From Arthrobacter pullicola (lineage in GTDB: Bacteria > Actinomycetota > Actinomycetes > Actinomycetales > Micrococcaceae): a stretch of 64,000 nucleotides of DNA. This document shows, piece after piece, positions 45,686 through 52,866 of this stretch (the first letter of the stretch is position 1; the number at the start of each line of letters is the position of its first letter). The DNA lies in contig NZ_JACSQC010000006.1 in the NCBI RefSeq assembly GCF_014836875.1, forward strand, positions 1 to 64,000, read 5' to 3'. Below the pieces are notes generated by a model. The model made no database searches and was not told where the DNA came from. It worked only from the letters and a program-made list of their open reading frames with translations. The position numbers were made by a program, and so were the translations under genes.

Positions 45686-46350
45686 GCCGTCCCTCCCAGC
45701 AGGGAAGCCTGCATGGCCCGCGCGGAGGCAACCAGGTCCGTGAGACCGGTACCGGTGAGGGCCGAGGCCGGCTGCGGGGACGCGGCGGTCTCCGCCGGCA
45801 GGATGCGGCGGATGGTGGTGATGTTGGCGTCCGTTTCCCAGGCGTCGCGGATCTGGATCGTCTGGCCGGGCTGGGGAGCATCCACGGCCTTGCCGTTGCC
45901 GAGGTAGATGGCGACGTGCCCGCCGTCGTGGCTGAAGAGGAGGTCACCGGGCTGGGCTTCGGCCAGCGAATTCACCTTGGTGCCGCTGTTCATCTGGTCC
46001 CAGGTGACGCGGGGCAGGCTGTAGCCAAGGTCTTTGAAGACGTTCTGCACGAAGGAGGAACAATCCAGCCCCACGGCTGGGTCGTTGCCGCCCCAGATGT
46101 AGGGCAGCCCAACGTACTTGTCCACGGACGCCAGGAGCGCTTCGTTTGTTGCCCCGCCGGTGCCGCCGGACTCCGTCCCGGTCACCGCGGAAAGTGCTGC
46201 GGCGAAGCCGCTGCTTCCGGCCGTGGCTGTGCCTGTGCTGGACGTACCGGTGCCGGGGGCGGCAGCCACTGTCGATGACGGCGTTCCGGACAGCGCGTCG
46301 ATGGTGGAGCGGATCTCCTGGATCCGGCCGATCGCGTCAGTCATGCTCAT
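45682..46350 (-). CDS. NlpC/P60 (C40) peptidase inside the flagellar operon
   Basis: The 222-residue protein has an N-terminal Ala/Thr/Gly-rich region (1-70) and a C40 cell-wall endopeptidase domain. Catalytic residues are Cys97 in VGLDCSSFVQNVF and His145 in GGHVAIYLGNG; YVGLPYIWGG precedes the Cys. No signal peptide is seen, so export through the flagellar apparatus is likely. It overlaps fliJ and fliK by ATGA on both sides. It probably opens the peptidoglycan for the rod, taking the place of the muramidase domain of FlgJ, which is absent here. Confidence 0.88.
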   Translation of the reverse strand: MSMTDAIGRIQEIRSTIDALSGTPSSTVAAAPGTGTSSTGTATAGSSGFAAALSAVTGTESGGTGGATNEALLASVDKYVGLPYIWGGNDPAVGLDCSSFVQNVFKDLGYSLPRVTWDQMNSGTKVNSLAEAQPGDLLFSHDGGHVAIYLGNGKAVDAPQPGQTIQIRDAWETDANITTIRRILPAETAASPQPASALTGTGLTDLVASARAMQASLLGGTA

Positions 46351-46787
46351 CTGTTGGCTTCTTTCTGCCGGCGGTGCCAGGCAGTGCCGGCAAGTTCGTC
46401 CAGGACGGCCTGTTCGGTGCGGAGATCCTCCACCGCAAGGGCATCCGAATGCTTGGTCTCGAGTTTCTCCAAACCGACCGAACGTGCCCGGGCGGCGTGG
46501 AACTCCGCCTGGGCAGTGTGCACGGCCGTGTTGTCCAGAGCCTCGGCTGCCAGCAGGTCAGCCAGCATGCTCCGTGAGGAGGCGCGGACCGCGGCGATGG
46601 CGTGCAGAGTGGCCGCGTCGGCCGCCTCCAGCGGCGTTGCGGCGAGTGCGTCATAAGCTTCGCTGCGTGCGTCGCTGCTCTGGCGGAGCTTCGCATTTGC
46701 CGCTGCGAGAGAGCCGGCGGCGCTGTCCTGCTGGAGCCGGCGCAGCCTTAGCAGGCCGGCGAGTGGAAAGTCCCGTCCCATTCTCAT
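46347..46787 (-). CDS. fliJ: Flagellar export chaperone/ATPase stalk protein FliJ
   Basis: FliJ (146 residues) is an all-alpha coiled coil that sits in the FliI hexamer. The sequence is helical throughout (LAGLLRLRRLQQDSAAGSLA, HTAQAEFHAARARSVGLEKLE). Identity is mostly from position between fliI and the peptidase gene and from helical content. Overlaps fliI by four bases. Confidence 0.82.
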   Translation of the reverse strand: MRMGRDFPLAGLLRLRRLQQDSAAGSLAAANAKLRQSSDARSEAYDALAATPLEAADAATLHAIAAVRASSRSMLADLLAAEALDNTAVHTAQAEFHAARARSVGLEKLETKHSDALAVEDLRTEQAVLDELAGTAWHRRQKEANR

Positions 46788-48214
46788 ACCCCCAGATTCT
46801 GTGTAAGCCGGTGCAGCTGGTCCCAGGCGGACGCGGCCGGTGTCTGTTCATCCATGCGCTGCTGCAGGAACGCGTTGATGGCGTCTTCGTGGTCCACGGC
46901 AGCGTCCACCAGCGGATTGGATCCGCGCTGGTAGGCCCCGACGTCGATGAGGTCCTGGGCGGACCGGCGGGCGGCCAGCACCCGGCGCAGCCCGGACGAG
47001 GCCCGGCTCCGGTCCTTGGGATTGACGCGGGACGCGACGCGCGAGATCGAGCCCAGGGCATCGACGGAGGGGAAGTGGCCGGCGACGGCAAGCTTGCGGT
47101 CCAGGACCACGTGGCCGTCCAGGATGGAACGGGCGGAGTCCGCAATCGGCTCATTGTGGTCGTCGCCGTCCACCAGCACGGTGTACATGCCGGTCACGGA
47201 ACCGGTCTTGTCCGTACCCGCGCGCTCCAGCAGCTGGGCGAGCAGGGAGAAGGTCGACGGCGGGTAGCCGCGGGTTGCCGGCGGCTCACCGACGGAGAGC
47301 CCGATTTCGCGCTGAGCCATGGCAACCCGGGTCAGCGAGTCCATCATGAGCATCACGTCGGACCCCTGGTCGCGGAAGGACTCGGCGATGCGGGTGGCCA
47401 CGAAAGCGGCCCGCAGGCGCATCAGCGCCGGTTCGTCGGAGGTGGAGACGACGACGATGGAGCGGGCCAGGCCTTCCGCACCCAGATCGTCTTCCAGGAA
47501 CTCCCGGACTTCACGGCCGCGCTCCCCCACCAGGGCGATCACCGAGACCTCGGCGTCGGTTCCGCGGGCGATCATGGACAGCAGGGAGGACTTGCCCACG
47601 CCGGATCCGGCGAAGAGTCCCATGCGCTGGCCCTTGCCAACGGTGGTGAGTGTGTCCAGGACCCGGACCCCCAGCTGGAGGGGTTCGGTGATCCGGGAAC
47701 GCTGCATCGCCGAAGGAGTGTCGTGGTCCAGGGGAACGTACTGCTCTACCTGCAGCGGGCCTTTGCCGTCGATCGGCCGGCCGAGTCCGTCGATGACCCG
47801 TCCGAAAAGTCCGTTCCCGGTCGGAACGCGCATCGGCATGCCTTTGGACCGCGCGGGGCTGCCCGCGGTGAGTCCGGCGAGGCGGCCGAAGGGCATGCAG
47901 CGGATGCCGTCCCGGGTCGCGGCGACAACTTCGGCGTCGACTGCGCTTTCCGGGGCACCCAGGCTGACCAGGTCGCCCACGGCGCAGTCCAGCCCGGTAA
48001 CCTCCACGCTGAGTCCGACGACGGTGGAGACTTTGCCGACCCGCTGCGGACGGGCCGCGGCCAGGGCCTGGCTGAAAGCTTCCGGGTTGGGCCGCCAGCT
48101 GGCTGGCTGCTTGGCACGGTGCTGCTCGCGGCGCCGCTCGCGGCGGGTCGCCGGCGCTTCACCGGCTGCGGTGTCCTGCCCCTGAACTGCGGCGGGCGAT
48201 GCCGTGAGCGTCAT
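46784..48214 (-). CDS. fliI: Flagellar export ATPase FliI
   Basis: FliI (476 residues) energises type III export. Walker A is GLFAGSGVGKSSL with Lys208; Walker B is VMLMMDSLTRVAMAQREIGL; also VIALVGERGREVREFLEDDL and the P-rich GEPPATRGYPPSTFSLL typical of this F1-like family. The first 60 residues are a basic, Ala/Arg-rich extension. ATGA overlap with fliH. Confidence 0.96.
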   Translation of the reverse strand: MTLTASPAAVQGQDTAAGEAPATRRERRREQHRAKQPASWRPNPEAFSQALAAARPQRVGKVSTVVGLSVEVTGLDCAVGDLVSLGAPESAVDAEVVAATRDGIRCMPFGRLAGLTAGSPARSKGMPMRVPTGNGLFGRVIDGLGRPIDGKGPLQVEQYVPLDHDTPSAMQRSRITEPLQLGVRVLDTLTTVGKGQRMGLFAGSGVGKSSLLSMIARGTDAEVSVIALVGERGREVREFLEDDLGAEGLARSIVVVSTSDEPALMRLRAAFVATRIAESFRDQGSDVMLMMDSLTRVAMAQREIGLSVGEPPATRGYPPSTFSLLAQLLERAGTDKTGSVTGMYTVLVDGDDHNEPIADSARSILDGHVVLDRKLAVAGHFPSVDALGSISRVASRVNPKDRSRASSGLRRVLAARRSAQDLIDVGAYQRGSNPLVDAAVDHEDAINAFLQQRMDEQTPAASAWDQLHRLTQNLGV

Positions 48215-48828
48215 GCCGGTTCCCCCAGCAGGGCAGCCTTGGCACGGGCCAGGGCAGAAGCAAGGGTGGCATCCAGGAAGCCGTCTGGGAATTCGGTAAC
48301 CGCGTCTCCGCGCTGCAAGCCGGAATCCGGGGTGAAGATAACCGCAGCATTGTTCAGCGTGTCATTGTCCAGGACCGCCAGATCGGCCGGGTGCATCCGC
48401 ACGGTGTGCACCAGCCGTGTATCAACTCCGGCGAGGGCCCGGTCCAGCGCGGCGCGGGCTGAGGACTCGCCATTGGCCAGTTCGCGGCCCAGCAGTGCTT
48501 CGGCCAGTTCCAGCGCAGCGGCGGCCAGGGAATCCTGGATTTCGAAGACGTTCGGGACCGTGAGCTGGGCCAGGCTCTGTTCCGCGGCGTTGAGCAGCTG
48601 CAGCGCGTGGTCGGCGCGGGCGCGGAGGGCAGCTGTTTCGGCGTCGAACCTGGTTTTCAGTTCCGTCCGCAGGCGCGCTGTCTCGGCAGCGGCTGCATGC
48701 ATCCCCGCCGCGTAGCCCGCGGCATGGCCCTGCGCCCTCCCCAGCTCGGCGGCATGTTCAACCCCATGGCCGCCGAGGGAGGGGTAGGCCATCCGCGAGA
48801 ACGTGCGTTCCGGGGACTCAGTAGACAT
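48211..48828 (-). CDS. fliH: Flagellar export ATPase regulator FliH
   Basis: FliH (205 residues) binds FliI and links it to the C-ring. The N-terminal half has Ala/Gly-spaced helices (HAAELGRAQGHAAGYAAGMHAA, read as GxxxG-type repeats); the C-terminal domain contains VRMHPADLAVL and DAVTEFPDGFLDATLASALARAK. It overlaps the fliG end by 11 bases. Confidence 0.88.
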   Translation of the reverse strand: MSTESPERTFSRMAYPSLGGHGVEHAAELGRAQGHAAGYAAGMHAAAAETARLRTELKTRFDAETAALRARADHALQLLNAAEQSLAQLTVPNVFEIQDSLAAAALELAEALLGRELANGESSARAALDRALAGVDTRLVHTVRMHPADLAVLDNDTLNNAAVIFTPDSGLQRGDAVTEFPDGFLDATLASALARAKAALLGEPA

Positions 48829-49948
48829 ACTCTTCCTCGTCCGCGTGGTGGATGGTGATCGCGCCCTGGGCCTCCAGATCGCGGATCGCCCGGACGATCG
48901 TGGCGCGGGCCTCCTCCACCTGGGACAGGCGGGCCGGACCCGACACTGCGATTTCGTCGTCGAGAATCTCCCGGTTGCGTTCGGAAACGTTGCTGCGGAT
49001 GGTCTCCAGCACCGTCTCGTTGGCGCCCTTCATGGCCAGCGCCAGCACCCCGGCGTCGATGCCGCGCAGCACCAGCTGCACGTCGCGGCGTTCGAGCTTG
49101 GTGAGGTCGGCGAAGGTGAGCATGCGCGAACGCACTTCCTCGGCCAGCTCCGGGTCGCGGGCGTCCAGGGCGTCCAGCAGGGCGCGCTCGGTGGCGGCGT
49201 CGGCCCGGTTGATAATGTCAACCAGCGGCTGGATACCGCCGATCTGGTCGGCTGCCTCGCGGGCAGCGCCGACGGCCGTGGCACGGGCCTTGAGCGTTTC
49301 GGCAACGATCCGGATCGCCTCCGGCGTTGCCCGGGACATGTTGGCGATGCACTGCGCGACTTCGGTGCGCAGCTCTTCGGGGAAACCGCCGATCACGGCG
49401 GAGGCCCGCTGCGGACGCATGTGCGCCAGGACCAGGGCGATGGTCTGCGGCAGTTCGTTTTCCAGGAGGCTGACAATCTGGGCGGCCTCGGCGCGTTCGA
49501 GGAATTCGAAGGATTTGCCCGCCATGGAGGAGGCCAGCCGGTCCATCACGCCGGAGGCACGTTCGGTGCCGAAGGAGGCCTCGAGCAGGCCCATGGCGAC
49601 GTCGCGGCCACCGTGGGCACGGCGGCGTCCGTCCACCGTCATTTCGTAGAACTCGTTAATGACGTTTTCGACGACGGCTACGTCCACCCGGCGCAGGTTC
49701 ACGATTTCGGCGGCCAGTTCCTGGGCCTCGGCTTCGGTGAACTGCTGCAGCACGGTGGCCGCCCGGGAGGTCTCGAGCTGCATCAGGACGACGGCGGCCT
49801 TCTGCATGCCGCTCATCTTGGGCAGGGCGGGGCTGGGCGCCTGTGCCCGCAGGGCCGGAACAGCTGCGGTCGGGGCTTCCGGCGCAGTCAGCCTGGCGTC
49901 GGGTTCCGGAACGGTGGCCAGGGCGGTTCCCGATTGCTGCTCGCTCAT
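48818..49948 (-). CDS. fliG: Flagellar motor switch protein FliG
   Basis: FliG (376 residues) couples the stator to the rotor. The N-terminal domain (MSGMQKAAVVLMQLETSRAATVLQQFTE), the middle domain motif LENELPQTIALVLAHMRPQRASAVI and the C-terminal charged torque helix (IRSNVSERNREILDDEI) are present. A 40-residue Ala/Pro-rich lead precedes the domain. The C-terminus is unusually acidic (HHADEEEYVY). Overlaps fliF by ATGA. Confidence 0.95.
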   Translation of the reverse strand: MSEQQSGTALATVPEPDARLTAPEAPTAAVPALRAQAPSPALPKMSGMQKAAVVLMQLETSRAATVLQQFTEAEAQELAAEIVNLRRVDVAVVENVINEFYEMTVDGRRRAHGGRDVAMGLLEASFGTERASGVMDRLASSMAGKSFEFLERAEAAQIVSLLENELPQTIALVLAHMRPQRASAVIGGFPEELRTEVAQCIANMSRATPEAIRIVAETLKARATAVGAAREAADQIGGIQPLVDIINRADAATERALLDALDARDPELAEEVRSRMLTFADLTKLERRDVQLVLRGIDAGVLALAMKGANETVLETIRSNVSERNREILDDEIAVSGPARLSQVEEARATIVRAIRDLEAQGAITIHHADEEEYVY

Positions 49949-51552
49949 ACCCGCTGCCCCTCATCCATGAAGTTACGCAGGTAATCCGCGGTGCGGACCG
50001 GGTCCTGAAGGGCGAGGTGGTCAAGTTCTTCGAGTTTGCGTTCGGAGTCCGCGGCGTTGGCCACGATGCGGAGCGATGCCGTGTCAACCGCCGGTTCCAG
50101 GGCTTTCTTGACCGGTTCCTGCCCAATCATTGCCAGACCGGCCGGCGGGGCCAGCGGATCAAGCTCGGGCAGGATGCCGATGTCCACGGATTGGCGGTTC
50201 TGCCGGCGGGACCGCAGGGCGTAGGCGACCAGGGCCAGGATGACGGCCAGGACGATTCCTGCGGCCAGGATGCTGGTGCGCAGCAGTTCAGCGCGCCGTT
50301 CGGCTTCCTCGGCGGCTTCGGCTGCCGCAAGGGCCTCCTGCGCAGCCTCGGCTCCGCTGGCGTTGAAGGCAACCATTTCCACGGTCAGTTCATCCCCGCG
50401 GGCTTCGTTGATGCCGGCGGCGTTGGCCACCAGGGCGCGGAGGTCCGCTACGTTCATACCCGCTGCGGTGGCGGAGTTCAGGGCAACGGAGATGGTCTGG
50501 CGGTTGAGCGCGCCGGCAGGGATGTCGCGGGTCTCGGTGACCTTGTTGACGGCGTTGTTCTTGGTGCTGGATTCGGAGGTGTAGTTGCCGTCGTCGTTTC
50601 CGCCGTCGGGCACTGCAATGTTGTCCGGTCCCAGGATGCCGGCGGCGGTGTTGCCGTTGCCGCCGGCGTATTCCTCGGTGGTGGTGGCTTCGTTCAGCGC
50701 CGGGTTGCCCTCCGGGTTGGTGAAGGTTTCCTCCACCCGGTTGGCGGATTCGTAACTCATGTCCGCAGCGACGGCCACGGTGGCATTGCCGGGGCCAACC
50801 ACGCGGTCAAGCATGCCCTGGACGGAGGCGGAGATCCGCTGCTCGTAGTCCGTGGCCTGCTTGTCTGCCGTACCCGTGGCGCCAACGCCGACGGCGGAAA
50901 GGACGGTCCCGGACGCGTCGATGACCGCCACGTTGGTGGCCTTCATCCCGTCAATTGCCGCAGAGGTGAGGTGGACGATCGCCTGGACCTGGTCTCCGGT
51001 CAGCGTGACTCCGTTCTCCGTCTCGATGAACACGGAGGCCGTGGGGTCCACCTTTTCCGAGACAAAAACTGTCTCTTCGGGGAGGGCAAGCTGCACGGAA
51101 GCGGTTTTTACGCCGTTGAGCGCACCGACGGTTTTCGCCAGTTCGCCTTCGAGGGCGCGCTTGTAGGTCACGGACTGCTGGAATTCGGAGGACGTGACGC
51201 CCATGTTGTCCAGCAGCGAATAGCCTCCGGTGGAGGAGGCCGGCAGCCCGGCACCGGCAGCCTTCAGCCGCTGGTTATATACGTGCTGTTCCGGCACCAT
51301 GATGGTGCCGCCGCCCGCAGCGATCTCGTAGGGCACGCCGTCGGCCTGGAGCTGCTCGACGATGGTGTTGGCGTCAGAGGCCTGCAGCCCGGAGAACAGC
51401 GGCGTGTAGGAAGGCTTGGTGGCCCAGCTGGCCAGGGCGAAGATTCCCAGGGCCAGGACGGCGATGCCGATCAGTGCCAGCGTCTTCTGCGCCAGGGTGA
51501 ACTGGCCGATGGTTTTTCCCAGACGGCCGAAAGCCGCGTTCACCTGCGTCAT
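49945..51552 (-). CDS. fliF: Flagellar MS-ring protein FliF
   Basis: FliF (535 residues) forms the membrane ring. An N-terminal membrane helix (TLALIGIAVLALGIFALASWA) and a C-terminal one (ILAAGIVLAVILALVAYAL, about 430-450) flank the periplasmic ring-building domains (YTPLFSGLQASDANTIVEQL, VTYKRALEGELAKTV). The cytoplasmic tail after residue 455 contains the FliG-binding segment ending DYLRNFMDEGQRV. ATGA overlap with fliE. Confidence 0.96.
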   Translation of the reverse strand: MTQVNAAFGRLGKTIGQFTLAQKTLALIGIAVLALGIFALASWATKPSYTPLFSGLQASDANTIVEQLQADGVPYEIAAGGGTIMVPEQHVYNQRLKAAGAGLPASSTGGYSLLDNMGVTSSEFQQSVTYKRALEGELAKTVGALNGVKTASVQLALPEETVFVSEKVDPTASVFIETENGVTLTGDQVQAIVHLTSAAIDGMKATNVAVIDASGTVLSAVGVGATGTADKQATDYEQRISASVQGMLDRVVGPGNATVAVAADMSYESANRVEETFTNPEGNPALNEATTTEEYAGGNGNTAAGILGPDNIAVPDGGNDDGNYTSESSTKNNAVNKVTETRDIPAGALNRQTISVALNSATAAGMNVADLRALVANAAGINEARGDELTVEMVAFNASGAEAAQEALAAAEAAEEAERRAELLRTSILAAGIVLAVILALVAYALRSRRQNRQSVDIGILPELDPLAPPAGLAMIGQEPVKKALEPAVDTASLRIVANAADSERKLEELDHLALQDPVRTADYLRNFMDEGQRV

Positions 51553-51860
51553 CAGGCCTGCATCCGCATGATTTCGTTGAACGCATCAACGCTCTTGTTG
51601 CGCACGGCCGCCACGAGTTCGAGCGTGACGGAGGCGCGGGTGGAGGCAATCGAGGCGGCGTGGATATCGTTCAGGTCACCGGTAACGGCCTGCACCGCAA
51701 GCTCCTTGGAAGTGGAGGAAAGCTGCTGGACGTTGTCCACCGCTCCGGCAAGGGAGGTCGCGAAACCGGAACCGTCCGTGGCCGGCGCGGATGCGGCAGT
51801 GTTCTCAAGATACGCAGTGGGCAGTGTGCCGGAAACGGCGCCGATGGCGGGAATAGGCAT
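51552..51860 (-). CDS. fliE: Flagellar hook-basal body adaptor FliE
   Basis: FliE (102 residues) joins the MS ring and export gate to the rod. The C-terminal pattern GDLNDIHAASIASTRASVTLELVAAVRNKSVDAFNEIMRMQ (split by Ala positions) is typical. Starts at the flgC stop (ATGA). Confidence 0.93.
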   Translation of the reverse strand: MPIPAIGAVSGTLPTAYLENTAASAPATDGSGFATSLAGAVDNVQQLSSTSKELAVQAVTGDLNDIHAASIASTRASVTLELVAAVRNKSVDAFNEIMRMQA

Positions 51861-52252
51861 CAGGAGCGTCCAATCTGGAGTGCAGCTTCGTAAGTGGCTT
51901 TGGCCCGGTCAACGACGGCGGCGTTGGCCTCGTAGCCACGCTGCGCCATGATCAGCGCGCTCATCTGCTCGGACATATCGATGTCCGGGTAGCGGACGTA
52001 GCCTTCGGCATCGGCAAGGGCATGGTTGGGCTCGTAGACCATGCGGCCTTCGGCGCTGCCGTATTCCACCCCGGAAACGTAGACGCCGGTGTTCTCGGCG
52101 CCTTCCTGGGCCACCACGTAGCGGGCCTGGAACGCCGACCCATCGGTGCTGGAGGCGTTGTTCATGTTCGCCAGGTTGTCCGAGACCGCGTCGAGCCATT
52201 TGCGGTGGACGGTGAGGGCGGAACCTGCGATCCCGATAGCGTCAAAGGTCAT
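51860..52252 (-). CDS. flgC: Flagellar rod protein FlgC
   Basis: FlgC (130 residues) is a proximal rod subunit. It has the axial N-terminus AIGIAGSALTVHRKWLDAVSD with NLANMNNASSTDG and the C-terminal NHALADAEGYVRYPDID and MAQRGYEANAAVV. TAATG overlap with flgB. Confidence 0.95.
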   Translation of the reverse strand: MTFDAIGIAGSALTVHRKWLDAVSDNLANMNNASSTDGSAFQARYVVAQEGAENTGVYVSGVEYGSAEGRMVYEPNHALADAEGYVRYPDIDMSEQMSALIMAQRGYEANAAVVDRAKATYEAALQIGRS

Positions 52253-52596
52253 TACTGGCTCCTCATTGCGGTGCGGAGGGAGTTGGCCTCTCCCCCGACT
52301 GCCTGGGCCGCGAACTGGAAGCGCAGCACGGTGTCGATATTGGAAAGTGTCTCGGTGTCCAGGTTGACGTTGGAACCGTCCAGCCGGGTGGGCTCCAGGG
52401 ACCGTGCGGTGGATGCTTCGGTAAAGCTGGCGCTGCCCGCCTTGACCGACTTCGCCAGGGCATCCTCGAAGCTGACGCGCTGGGCGTGGTAGCCGGGCGT
52501 GTTCACATTGGCGATGTTGTTCGCAATGGCACGCTGGCGCAGGGAGAGGCCATTGAGGGCACTCTGGAGTGCAACCGAAGACACGGAATCGAACAC
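52252..52596 (-). CDS. flgB: Flagellar rod protein FlgB
   Basis: FlgB (114 residues) is the innermost rod subunit and first gene of the basal-body operon. The N-terminus (LQSALNGLSLRQRAIANNIA, NVNTPGYHAQRV) is diagnostic. GTG start with only a modest AGAAGCGGG ribosome site, downstream of a structured leader and a FliA-type promoter. Confidence 0.94.
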   Translation of the reverse strand: MFDSVSSVALQSALNGLSLRQRAIANNIANVNTPGYHAQRVSFEDALAKSVKAGSASFTEASTARSLEPTRLDGSNVNLDTETLSNIDTVLRFQFAAQAVGGEANSLRTAMRSQ

Positions 52597-52629
52597 AGGG
52601 AAAACCCGCTTCTTATGGGGGGACAGAGC

Positions 52630-52672
52630 GGCCGATCCGTGGCCTGTTGCAGTGAGCTATCCATGCTCACTG
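52630..52672 (-). promoter_or_regulatory. Two GGA-loop hairpins in the flgB leader (predicted CsrA sites)
   Basis: On the minus strand the arms CAGTGAGC/GCTCACTG (52665-52672 with 52650-52657, 8 bp perfect) hold loop ATGGATA. A second hairpin GGCC/GGCC (52641-52644 with 52630-52633) holds loop ACGGATC, 33 bases before the GTG. Both loops display GGA closed by a C-G pair, as CsrA prefers. The first begins about 5 bases after the -10 box. Confidence 0.6.
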
Positions 52673-52676
52673 GTGG

Positions 52677-52703
52677 CTATCGGCGGATTACTCGAATATG
52701 TAA
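52677..52703 (-). promoter_or_regulatory. FliA-type promoter of the flgB operon
   Basis: Minus-strand CTTAC (TTAC at 52700-52703) - 15 bases - GCCGATAG (52677-52684). The distance to the flgB GTG is 80 bases. Confidence 0.65.
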
Positions 52704-52866
52704 GTACTTTGCCCCAGGCTCTAGGTAGTTGCCCGCCAATAAGCGAGTAGAAAAAGGAAGCAGGTTTGAAGAAGCCTGTCCTCCCGCTCCACAGGTAACG
52801 TGGCAGGGCGGCTTGGTTTTGCGGGCTGCACCTGAACGGGCACGCGATGAAACTAAGGGAGAAACC

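Noticed and set aside
43655-45907. Long open frame (750 codons) on the plus strand opposite fliK, the peptidase and flgD
   Set aside because: The translation is Gly/Arg/Cys-rich without any domain, and the opposite strand carries clear flagellar genes; it is a GC-composition shadow.
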